In this document: positions 43,168 through 50,939 of the stretch, piece by piece | Layout of the letters: every line of letters begins with the position of its first letter | Numbering within the stretch: position 1 is the first letter of the stretch | Source of the DNA: CALCZU01 sp964396165 | GTDB taxonomy: Bacteria; Bdellovibrionota; FAC87; UBA2466 | Length of the DNA stretch: 64,000 nt | NCBI GenBank assembly: GCA_964396165.1 | Contig: CAYNEF010000010.1 | Span: 1-64,000, forward strand | Direction: 5' to 3' | Made by a program: the position numbers and the translations under genes | Notes under the pieces: generated by a model | The model's input: the letters and a program-made list of their open reading frames with translations, nothing else | What the model was told of the DNA's origin: nothing | Database searches by the model: none

Positions 43168-43196
43168 GATATAGCTAAACTTAATTAAATATACAA
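43168..43196 (-). promoter_or_regulatory. Sigma-70 promoter of the exported gene ending at 42117
   Basis: On the minus strand TTGTAT (43191-43196), 17-base spacer, TATATC (43168-43173). It lies in the AT-rich divergent region shared with the TIGR02147 gene, where the similar runs ACTTAATTAAA and ACTTAATTTTA recur and could be operator half-sites. Confidence 0.5.
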
Positions 43197-43203
43197 GTAT
43201 TAG

Positions 43204-43232
43204 TTGAGTTTTACTTAATTTTAGACTATTTT
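43204..43232 (+). promoter_or_regulatory. Sigma-70 promoter of the TIGR02147 operon
   Basis: TTGAGT (43204-43209), exactly 17 bases, TATTTT (43227-43232). The expected start point is about 5 bases before ATG 43244, so the transcript would be nearly leaderless. Confidence 0.5.
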
Positions 43233-43243
43233 GCTTTGCAGTC

Positions 43244-44134
43244 ATGAAAAAGAACTTATTCCATTACAAGGATTACAAGGCCTATCTCTCAGATAAAATT
43301 GAGGAAATGCCTAACAAGGGCAGAGGCGAACGCTCCAAAATAGCAGAAGTATTGCGTTGTCATATTGCCTACATTTCACAGGTTTTAAATGGAAATGCGC
43401 AATTGAGTATCGAACAAGCGGATGTTTTAAACCATTATCTTTCCCATACATCAGAAGAAGCGGATTTCTTTTTATTGTTAGTGCAGGCGGCAAGGGCGGG
43501 AACAAAATCCTTAGAAGATTACTATAAGAAAAAAATTGCAGAGATAATTCAAAAACGTGAATTATTAAAAAATAGACTAGAGTATGAAAAGGAATTGGCG
43601 GTAACTGTACAGCCTATCTATTACAGCGCCTGGTATTATTCTGCCGTTCACTTTCTGTGTGCTATTCCGGATTTTCAAAAGAAAGAAGCCATTGCGGAAC
43701 ACTTAGGGTTGTCGCTTCAGCTTGTTGGAAAAGTTTTAGAGTTTTTACTAGCAGCGGGACTTGTTGTGCAAAAAGGGGATCGTTTTGAACTGGGAACAGT
43801 TCGAATACATCTCGGTAGTGATTCTCCCATGATTTCAAAACACCACACAAACTGGAGAATGCAAGCCCTGCAATCCCTTGAACGTGCCGAGTCGACCGAT
43901 CTCCATTATTCCTCGGTGATTGCTCTTGAGGAATCACTCGTGCCTTATGTAAGAGAAGCTTTGGTAAAAGCGATCGAGGAAGTTAGAAAAGTTATGAAGC
44001 CGACTTCAAAATACGAAGCACTTTATTGCTATTCGCTGGATTTATTTGAAATCGGAAAAAGAAAAGAACATAAAAAAAATAAAGAACGTTTTGAAAAGAG
44101 GAGTAAGTATGTCGAAAACACTCTGGATAATTAG
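43244..44134 (+). CDS. TIGR02147 family protein
   Basis: A 296-residue protein of the TIGR02147/DUF4423 family, expanded in Bdellovibrio and Fibrobacter and of unproven function, but regulator-like. It opens YKDYKAYLSDKIEEM, contains an N-terminal helix-turn-helix-like segment (GERSKIAEVLRCHIAYISQVLNGN) and the family's EEADFFLLLVQAARAGT. A winged-helix-like region (AIAEHLGLSLQLVGKVLEFL) follows, and the YSSVIALEESLVPYVREALVKAI block lies near the C terminus. It overlaps the metalloprotease gene by 26 bases and probably regulates this exported-protein cassette, including the divergent gene at 42117. Confidence 0.88.
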   Translation: MKKNLFHYKDYKAYLSDKIEEMPNKGRGERSKIAEVLRCHIAYISQVLNGNAQLSIEQADVLNHYLSHTSEEADFFLLLVQAARAGTKSLEDYYKKKIAEIIQKRELLKNRLEYEKELAVTVQPIYYSAWYYSAVHFLCAIPDFQKKEAIAEHLGLSLQLVGKVLEFLLAAGLVVQKGDRFELGTVRIHLGSDSPMISKHHTNWRMQALQSLERAESTDLHYSSVIALEESLVPYVREALVKAIEEVRKVMKPTSKYEALYCYSLDLFEIGKRKEHKKNKERFEKRSKYVENTLDN

Positions 44135-45257
44135 CAGCCTACTGGCGTTAGTTTTAGGTTCACCGGTTGCTAAGGCAGGAGGCGCCGAAGGTAGTGGCGG
44201 ATCAGATTATTTTAGGCCTCTGCGTGCGTGGTTTTTAAGCCTAGACTCTTCCAAACGCATTCAAGGTTGCTATGAAGTGGCTCCTAATTTCGGTGTTTCG
44301 GAGCAGGAACTACACGGCATGGTTCTTCAGGCTTTTAAAACCTGGGGACAGTATATTGAAAGGAAACAAATCTCATCACATCTTGCACCCAATAGCATGC
44401 GTATTATTTCTGCATTGGATCTGACACCAGTTTGTGATGGAAATGAAGATCTTAAAGTCTACTTTGGTACGGATGACATGAAAGTAGTGAAGGCAAAAGT
44501 ACAGTACTATAAGCCTTTTGGATTCGTAGAGTTAAATAGTGACGAACAGCCCCAAAAGCACTGGAGCCCGGGTTTTATTTGGATCGCCAATAACGGTTCG
44601 GTCTTCAGTCAAAATCAAGTGCCGAAATGGCAAGTATCTAAAGAAGCACTTTACTCTTTGATACTGCATGAAGTCGGACACGTATTTGGAAATGGACATG
44701 CAGACGACACAGTAATGACCGTACATTTAGGTGAATTTCTGACAGCAGATACGGATCCTAAAAATCCCCTTAAATATATTTCCTCCTATAATCGTATAGA
44801 CAGTGTACTTGAGCTCATGCCGTGCCAGGAATGTTCTCTTTCTTACCAAGCACCCCGGCAATTTGACGGCACGCCCTTCATTCCAGGAAATGACGATCTG
44901 TCGAATTCCTATAGACTGTTAACAGGGCATGATCCGATTGAACCGCTATCTGCAACGTTTACCCGTAACGAAGCAGGACAAAGCGAAATTGTTTTCAACG
45001 ATGGAAGTGGAATACAACGATTCCCGCTGAAAGTAACAACGCTTCTTGGAACTAAACAGGACAGCGCAAGAATGTTCAATGGTCACGGGGGTAAGTACTT
45101 TACTTCTTACGGTGTCTCCTATTTTGGCGAGATTCAGCCGATGATTGGTTCTCCAATCCCCATCGCGATTAACTATAATATGGACCGACGAAAGCTTGCG
45201 ATTATCCCGCTGGGAATTGAAATGAAACCAAAACCTTTATTTATCGCCGTTCCATGA
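44109..45257 (+). CDS. Exported zinc metalloprotease of metzincin/M10 type
   Basis: A 382-residue protein started at ATG 44109, which has GAGGAG 6 bases upstream; an in-frame ATG at 44046 would lie deep in the previous gene and mask the signal peptide. The signal peptide is KTLWIISSLLALVLGSPVAKA (cleavage near residue 23). The zinc motif is complete: H187-E-V-G-H191-V-F-G-N-G-H197. No Met-turn could be assigned with certainty; TVM three residues on is too close. The C-terminal half is beta-rich. It is probably secreted or periplasmic, encoded in an operon with a TIGR02147 regulator and a membrane protein. Confidence 0.85.
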   Translation: MSKTLWIISSLLALVLGSPVAKAGGAEGSGGSDYFRPLRAWFLSLDSSKRIQGCYEVAPNFGVSEQELHGMVLQAFKTWGQYIERKQISSHLAPNSMRIISALDLTPVCDGNEDLKVYFGTDDMKVVKAKVQYYKPFGFVELNSDEQPQKHWSPGFIWIANNGSVFSQNQVPKWQVSKEALYSLILHEVGHVFGNGHADDTVMTVHLGEFLTADTDPKNPLKYISSYNRIDSVLELMPCQECSLSYQAPRQFDGTPFIPGNDDLSNSYRLLTGHDPIEPLSATFTRNEAGQSEIVFNDGSGIQRFPLKVTTLLGTKQDSARMFNGHGGKYFTSYGVSYFGEIQPMIGSPIPIAINYNMDRRKLAIIPLGIEMKPKPLFIAVP

Positions 45258-46243
45258 CAAACTCACTTCCCAAAACATACCGAATTTTATCGGTTCTACT
45301 TCCTCTTTGCTTGGGAGTTTGGCTTTTGTTGTTTTCAGAAAAAAAATCTCCACCTATTGAAAATGTTATTGTCAGTATCGAATCAAAAGACCGCGCAAAG
45401 AACCAACATTATGTAGAGGAACTGGCTAAAAAACTAATTTCAGAATCCACAGGCAAAATCTCGCGTGTCGATTATCATCATCAAGAGGAATCTCGCTTCT
45501 TTGCGAAGCACATGCCTCTTTTTGTAAGCGTAGAAGATTTGAAAAAGATCCGGAATTTTGTGAAGGAAAGCATCCAGTTTGAGAAAGATTTATTTGATCC
45601 TTTCAGCCATTTTAAGGGAAAGCGTTTAAAAGAGCCCTTTTTGGATTTCGAAGGGCTATTTGAAAAATACATTGTCTTAAAACCTCTGAAGAAATTGCCC
45701 GGAGGATACTTTGCCAATCCGGAAGGGACAAAGTGGGTTGCAATTATCCATAGAGGTAATGCTAAACCAAAAGAATTCACGGATCTAGTCGAATCCGCCA
45801 TAAGGGAAGTAAAAAAGAATGCATTTGCCTATGAAGTAGAGATCTCATTAGAAAAGGAAAAAGTGAATGAAGCATCGATTGAGATTTGGGGATCGTTGCC
45901 ACCCAAATTAGTAGAGAAAAAAACACAGGAAGAAGCGCGGATACTCAAAGACACGCTTCAAAAGCAAAGCAAGATAGCCGCGGTCAAAGTACTGTCTGAT
46001 TTTGTCCCAGAAGATCAAGATTCGAAAGTGGCAGTCTTAAAAGAAATTCAAAGTCTATTATCGCCAACGGTAGTAAAATTCTTAAGTGAGGAAGAAAGAA
46101 AAAGCGTGGAAAAATTTCTATCGTTGGATGTCTTCAAGCCTTTTACGGCCGCAGAACTGCCTATTTCGTTGCAGCTCAAAGAAAATGCGGTTTTGGTTTA
46201 CGCAAAAGAACCTCTTACCCCAAAGGATTTAGAGATTCGTTAG
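45254..46243 (+). CDS. Membrane-anchored hypothetical protein
   Basis: A 329-residue protein whose start overlaps the metalloprotease stop (ATGA). It has one N-terminal transmembrane helix (ILSVLLPLCLGVWLLLF) and a large, charged, Lys/Glu-rich domain that should face the periplasm. I do not recognise a family. The overlap with the protease suggests a functional link such as substrate, inhibitor or anchor. There is no terminator with a T-run in the 150 bases after it. Confidence 0.75.
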   Translation: MTNSLPKTYRILSVLLPLCLGVWLLLFSEKKSPPIENVIVSIESKDRAKNQHYVEELAKKLISESTGKISRVDYHHQEESRFFAKHMPLFVSVEDLKKIRNFVKESIQFEKDLFDPFSHFKGKRLKEPFLDFEGLFEKYIVLKPLKKLPGGYFANPEGTKWVAIIHRGNAKPKEFTDLVESAIREVKKNAFAYEVEISLEKEKVNEASIEIWGSLPPKLVEKKTQEEARILKDTLQKQSKIAAVKVLSDFVPEDQDSKVAVLKEIQSLLSPTVVKFLSEEERKSVEKFLSLDVFKPFTAAELPISLQLKENAVLVYAKEPLTPKDLEIR

Positions 46244-46347
46244 AAGGCGGTTCTCAACCGTTCGAATAAATCCGGTAGGCTCTAAAATTATTATATGAGT
46301 GAGTTTTCGAATGGTGAGTGCCTCTTCCGCGCTCTTGTGGGTACTGT

Positions 46348-46382
46348 GGCTTAGCGGTTTGGATGACATTCGCTTGGAAGCC
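46348..46382. repeat. Imperfect hairpin next to the RAYT gene
   Basis: GGCTTAGCG (46348-46356) pairs with CGCT-tgg-AAGCC (46371-46382), with a three-base bulge and a 14-base loop. An outer GTGGGT/GCCCAC pairing (46337-46342 with 46380-46385) is an alternative fold. RAYT transposases act on short imperfect palindromes, so this could be a REP-like copy. No second copy was seen in the window. Confidence 0.3.
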
Positions 46383-46396
46383 CACCAGATTTCTTC

Positions 46397-46924
46397 TTAG
46401 CGTTCCTTAGTTTTTATTCGCTGCCGATTTAGTATTCTTTTTCTCGGCGTATAGGGGATGACGCCTTTAGCTTCGTGTTCGTTTTGTAGAATGTAGGCCA
46501 GCACGCCTTTAAAATCCCGTCCCCATTGCACGATTCTTGAGTAGACTCGTTCCGTCCAAAACTTCTTTATCTTCAAATTTGAATGTGAAAGTACCTTCTT
46601 TGCGAGAATTCCCGCGAAGACCTTCAAAAAAGAAGCGATTTGTAGTTTATCCTTTCCCTGAATACATAAATGGAGGTGGTTTCTATTGATAGCGAACTTG
46701 TACACTTTGATGTGAAATTTTAGAGCGTAAAGGGAAAGTCTTGCCTTAATAAGATGTTCAAAGCGTATGAGAGATAACTTTCCAATCGCTACATCACTTC
46801 GCATCACAAGATGAAGCGGTTTTGAAAGAACAATGGGTCTCTTACCTTTTCTTTTCCCATGTAAAAGACTCCCACCAAATTCGAGGGAAGTTTTCTTCTC
46901 GTTAAAAAGTAACTGCTGTTTCAT
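46397..46924 (-). mobile_element. RAYT (Y1_Tnp, IS200-like) single-strand transposase
   Basis: A 175-residue HUH transposase of the REP-associated tyrosine transposase type. The metal-binding H83-L-H85 motif is in NRNHLHLCIQG and the likely catalytic Tyr144 is in GVLAYILQNEHEA, both in the right order and spacing. The Arg/Lys-rich C terminus is typical. RAYTs are usually domesticated single-copy genes that process REP-type palindromes rather than self-mobile IS elements. No terminal inverted repeats or target duplications are seen. The reading frame is intact. Confidence 0.85.
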
Positions 46925-47226
46925 TATGCAGTCGTAAAAGGAAAGGTTAAGAATAACAAGAGAAAAAAAGGATTAAAATATGAACGTTAAATCCAAAGTA
47001 ATATCTTTTTTGCGTCCGACCTTACTTTATAAGAATGAAACGTGGGGCGCTCCAATTTGACTGTTGAAAACTGCGAATAGGCAGTATTTAAAAAAGAGTT
47101 AAAAGAAACTAACTTGAAAGGCCATGAAAAAGTCACGAACACTTAGACAAAGGCTGAGAAAAAAGTCTGGAAAGATCTCCAATGAGATACAAATATAGAA
47201 AAAATCTGTTGGGCAGTCTGAGGTAT
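46925..47226. other. 302-bp gene-free stretch
   Basis: AT-rich, with only very short frames. One encodes a 24-residue very basic peptide (47124-47198 on the plus strand, starting KKSRTLRQRLRKK) with GAAAGG too close to its ATG to be convincing. I see no tRNA, terminator or clear promoter. It must contain the promoter of the minus-strand RAYT gene at its left edge. Confidence 0.5.
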
Positions 47227-47925
47227 TTAGTTCACAGCTGCGATTTCTTCCGAATCATTCAAATAAGAAGTGGGTGCGTAGGGGCGGATTTTATCGTGGA
47301 TATATTTTTCAAGTTCTACATTTTTTTTTGCTGATTCATCTTTAAATCCATTTTTTATAAGATGCTGGTTTGCTAGTACGGCTGCTGCCCAGCCATGTAA
47401 TGTGCCGTGATCAAAAACGGGCGCGAGATCTCCCACAGAATAAATACAGTTTGTTGAACCTTTTCCGTTTTTTCCAATCGCGTTGTTATGAATGACTGGA
47501 ACAAGCGCCTGGTATTTTACATTTCCAGAACTTAAAAGTTCGTATCTTTCTTTTGCCAGATCAAAGTGTTTTTTTGTAGTGGGGATCACTTCTCCGCATT
47601 TCACACGCGAGCCGGCGCGTCTGGCAAATGCCAGTGTATCTTCGAAAGAAAAACTTTTTCCCGGGTAAGAAAATGCCCAGACACCGAGAGAAAGCGTTTT
47701 TGAAAAATTGTCCGGAAGCCAGCTGATATCAATGTTGTTTATGCCTTCTCCCGTAGCGGCATTTGCTTTTTCCCCTAATTCCATAAAGCGGGCAAAGACA
47801 TGAGAGTTGCCAACCGTGTTATAAGCATCTTCGTAACCACAGACTACATAGTGGTATTGTGACGCTGCGCAGACGCGTGCTAAAATAAAGAACACCCAGA
47901 GGACGGACAGTTTGTAGGATTGCAT
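47227..47925 (-). CDS. Exported hypothetical protein with conserved-looking Cys/His
   Basis: Started at ATG 47925, which has AGAGAG directly upstream and begins a clear signal peptide (QSYKLSVLWVFFILARVCAA), the product has 232 residues. A frame extended to 47970 would bury the signal. The mature part includes VHNNAIGKNGKGSTNCIYS and, 20 residues later, FDHGTLHGWAAAVL. The Cys and His in these glycine-rich segments could form a catalytic or metal site, but I cannot name a family. It is divergent from the di-heme protein gene. Confidence 0.7.
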   Translation of the reverse strand: MQSYKLSVLWVFFILARVCAASQYHYVVCGYEDAYNTVGNSHVFARFMELGEKANAATGEGINNIDISWLPDNFSKTLSLGVWAFSYPGKSFSFEDTLAFARRAGSRVKCGEVIPTTKKHFDLAKERYELLSSGNVKYQALVPVIHNNAIGKNGKGSTNCIYSVGDLAPVFDHGTLHGWAAAVLANQHLIKNGFKDESAKKNVELEKYIHDKIRPYAPTSYLNDSEEIAAVN

Positions 47926-48048
47926 CTCTCTATTTTCGTATATTAATTCGATTTTTGAAAAACAATTCACAGTCCGCCCACCGCTTTTAACCGATAAAGC
48001 CTAAGAGCGTTGCGTAAAACGCTTCATTCCTAAATTTCGGAGTCCTTT

Positions 48049-50118
48049 ATGAAAAAGAGTTATCTATTCTTTCTATTATTCTGTGCGGCTGTTTTTTCCG
48101 CTAGCCCTGACATTACAGCCATCATGAGTGGATCCCAGGTACTTTGGCAAAAAGGACAATTCACTCCCTGTAGTCTGGTTGAGGGACAAGAAATTACTAT
48201 ACTCGGAAGTGGGTTCGGTAGTGGCGTGGATGTGGACTACTCGAAAGTTCTCTTTGGAAAAATACGCGCCTTAGAAAGAGATTTGCCCATGTATGAAGGC
48301 AAGATTGATTATTTAAATGCTTTATTTTTTGAATTAGACAATCAAGTGGATAGTTGGAAGAAAGATATTCTTTCCTGGAACGACAATCAAATTACTTTAA
48401 GAGTTCCCTCAATAGCGTATCAAGGCCCGTTAAAAATCAGTGTTGCCAATAGAACAGGTAGCGTTGCCTCCCTTGTGGATCCGTCTAAGCCTTTTATGGC
48501 AAGAGATCCACTTACAGAAAGAATCGCAGGATTTAATTATGTCTACGGTGTTGTTTCAAGACTCGGAGATTTTTTTGAGAGCAACGAAGTCCCTTTAACG
48601 ATTGAAAACTCGAGATACGAACAAATGCTGAAAGAAGGGGAATCAATTTTCTGGAATTATAGTTTTAACATTGGGATCGTACACCACATCAAGGGCCTGG
48701 ACTGGTCAAAGATAGTCACTAAAAAAACAATAGATCCTGTAACAAACAAAACAGCGGATCCCGAAACTTTGTTTGGAGCCATTCCGCTTCGTGCGGGCGA
48801 AGTCCCTCTTGTTGCGTCCACTAAAGTACATTTTGATTCTTATCCGTCGCAAAATCCTGTGAAACCGATTGCGCCAGGGGTGAACGAACTGACTTCTGGA
48901 TACGCTACTCCGAGTCCTTACGTCGGTTATCCGTATAACGATTACAAAAGTATCTCTGGGCATAAAGCAAAGTGGATTGGAATGACTTGTGCTTCTTGTC
49001 ACAGCCAAAAAGTAACTTATGAAGCAGAGCCTGGCGTTCGCATCTCTAAAGTGTTCCCTGGACTTCCCAATGGCAAATGGAGCATGCGTTGGTCCATTCT
49101 TGGAATGAAGGGAATTAAAGGTAAAGAAAAAATAAACGGTGTTGATGTTGAAACAGATAGAAGTTTGATTTTGTATGCAGTCCCCAATGGCACAGGCGAA
49201 CATACGCTCGTCCGTCCGGCAGGAGAGAGCAGCATTTATGATAACGACTTTCTTTTCTCACCAAGTGCCATTCCGATTATTACTCGCCACACACCCATGC
49301 GACGCGCGCTTTCTCGCACTGAAATGATCGCAGGCTTTGAAGGCAGTTACTTGCATGCAGAAGAACCAGATGGTGCGGTGGGAGCTTTAAACAATAACGG
49401 GATTAAAGCATTCACAGTCTATATGGATTCTTTAGATAAAGACGATGCGACATTAAAGAGAATCGCTGTGTACCGAACGCTCGGGAAAAAAGGTCTTTTA
49501 TCCCTTGTGGAAAATGCCAGTGAAGGAAAAATTGTGAAAGAAGGATATAGTAATTATCCAGCACTCGAAAAACGTCTGGAAGCTGGAAAAAGTATTTTTA
49601 ACCGCGATTGCAGGCAATGCCATACTCCAAACTTTGGAACGCACTCTGATGAACGCATGTATGGATTTGATGAAGTGGGAACTTATTTTGCGCCGACGTT
49701 ATTTCAACAGCAAGTACAGAGCGTGCGTACCGCGATAGTCAGAAATTTATATTTCAGCGAAGAACGCGGACTTTTGCATGATGCCCATGTAAAAAGTGTA
49801 GAAGATTTAATCCACCCTGACAGGTGCATAGAAGGTACAGCACTTTATAACAAGTATTACACGTTAAACGCACAGACATTTAAAATCGCGAAAGGCAATG
49901 CGGCCCAAGAACGCGCTTTAAGAGCAATTGCGAATTTCGTGGATGTAGAGTGGGATAAGGCAAACCTTTATTACGATTACCAGGGAATGAGAAAAAACTT
50001 TGGCGTAAGAGAGTTTAAAACGAAGTCACCCGTACAAATTCCCGTGGCACCGCACCCCTGGTGTGTTAAACAGGTAAATGAAGTAGAAGATTTAACGCTG
50101 TACTTAATGACACTGTAA
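48049..50118 (+). CDS. Exported di-heme c-type cytochrome with IPT/TIG domain
   Basis: A 689-residue exported protein (signal peptide KKSYLFFLLFCAAVFSAS). Residues about 25-160 read as an IPT/TIG immunoglobulin-like domain (LVEGQEITILGSGFGSG). Two CXXCH heme sites follow: C314-A-S-C-H318 and C521-R-Q-C-H525, spaced as in di-heme peroxidase-like proteins. The second region continues TPNFGTHSDERMYGFDEVG. The spacing recalls RoxA-type rubber oxygenases and MauG/CcpA relatives, but the N-terminal TIG domain is unusual. CGGAG precedes ATG 48049. The next gene starts immediately after its stop. An oxidative role is inferred only. Confidence 0.85.
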   Translation: MKKSYLFFLLFCAAVFSASPDITAIMSGSQVLWQKGQFTPCSLVEGQEITILGSGFGSGVDVDYSKVLFGKIRALERDLPMYEGKIDYLNALFFELDNQVDSWKKDILSWNDNQITLRVPSIAYQGPLKISVANRTGSVASLVDPSKPFMARDPLTERIAGFNYVYGVVSRLGDFFESNEVPLTIENSRYEQMLKEGESIFWNYSFNIGIVHHIKGLDWSKIVTKKTIDPVTNKTADPETLFGAIPLRAGEVPLVASTKVHFDSYPSQNPVKPIAPGVNELTSGYATPSPYVGYPYNDYKSISGHKAKWIGMTCASCHSQKVTYEAEPGVRISKVFPGLPNGKWSMRWSILGMKGIKGKEKINGVDVETDRSLILYAVPNGTGEHTLVRPAGESSIYDNDFLFSPSAIPIITRHTPMRRALSRTEMIAGFEGSYLHAEEPDGAVGALNNNGIKAFTVYMDSLDKDDATLKRIAVYRTLGKKGLLSLVENASEGKIVKEGYSNYPALEKRLEAGKSIFNRDCRQCHTPNFGTHSDERMYGFDEVGTYFAPTLFQQQVQSVRTAIVRNLYFSEERGLLHDAHVKSVEDLIHPDRCIEGTALYNKYYTLNAQTFKIAKGNAAQERALRAIANFVDVEWDKANLYYDYQGMRKNFGVREFKTKSPVQIPVAPHPWCVKQVNEVEDLTLYLMTL

Positions 50119-50802
50119 ATGGAACTAAAACCGATTCAGATACTTTTTGAAGATAACGAGCTCATTGTTGTCTTTAAACCACACCGTACTCCAATTCAAA
50201 AAGACAAAACCGGACACCCAAATCTGTTTGAACAAGTTTGCCTTTATCTAAAAGAAAAACACCAGGTCTCAGAAAAAATTTATCTGGGTATGGTGCACAG
50301 AATCGATCGCGCGGCTTCTGGAATAATCGTTTTTGCCAAAACTAGTCAGGCAGCAAATCATCTCTCCGAGCAATTTCGTAATCGTACGGTCGAAAAATTC
50401 TATGAAGCACTTGTGGAAAATAAACCGAACGAACAATCGGGGAAATTGATTTCTTATCTTAGTTCACCCGATGAGGGCCCTAGCTTAGTTTACGCTGTTG
50501 AGACTCAAGGAACAAAAAAAGCGGAACTAAATTTCGAAGTAATCGGCACGAAAAGTCAGTTGAGTTTAGTGCGGATAAAGTTACTCACCGGAAGAAGACA
50601 CCAGATTCGCGCACAGCTTGCCGCTATCGGTTGCCCGCTTTTAGGAGATGGCAAATATGGAAGTAAAACTCCTTTTTTGACTGGTTCGATAGCACTTGTT
50701 GCAAGAGAACTTTCTTTTCTGCACCCAACTACAAATAAAGTGCAGCAATTTCAAATCCCATCTTCTCTTTCCTCTGTGAATCAATTCTATCACCACAACT
50801 AA
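50119..50802 (+). CDS. RluA-family pseudouridine synthase without S4 domain
   Basis: A 227-residue pseudouridine synthase. Catalytic Asp63 is in GMVHRIDRAASGIIVFAKT, followed by LSEQFRNRTVEKFYEALVE, LLTGRRHQIRAQLAAIGCPLL and GDGKYG. The absence of the N-terminal S4 domain makes it similar to the short RluA or TruC subgroups, so a tRNA or rRNA target cannot be chosen. It starts directly after the stop of the cytochrome gene, an unusual partnership that probably reflects chance operon packing. Confidence 0.9.
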   Translation: MELKPIQILFEDNELIVVFKPHRTPIQKDKTGHPNLFEQVCLYLKEKHQVSEKIYLGMVHRIDRAASGIIVFAKTSQAANHLSEQFRNRTVEKFYEALVENKPNEQSGKLISYLSSPDEGPSLVYAVETQGTKKAELNFEVIGTKSQLSLVRIKLLTGRRHQIRAQLAAIGCPLLGDGKYGSKTPFLTGSIALVARELSFLHPTTNKVQQFQIPSSLSSVNQFYHHN

Positions 50803-50939
50803 CACGAGTAAGATTAGAGTTAATAGCTCTAACCTATTGAAAATACAATATTATTGCTGTAGCTTGTGAGGAGTTATTATTTACGACACGCTTCCCAGTG
50901 CCATTTGACCACAACTCAGCCTAAAGTTATGAATAGACA

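Noticed and set aside
46330..46395. tRNA-like sequence near the RAYT gene
   Set aside because: Parts resemble a D-arm and an anticodon arm, but no complete cloverleaf with a T arm and matching acceptor stem could be formed.
47124..47198. 24-residue basic peptide
   Set aside because: Too short and its Shine-Dalgarno-like GAAAGG is only two bases from the ATG; no further evidence.
50810..50835. Hairpin upstream of recN as a LexA-type operator
   Set aside because: TTAGAG/CTCTAA is only 6 bp and does not match a LexA box I know; it may simply follow the end of the upstream gene.
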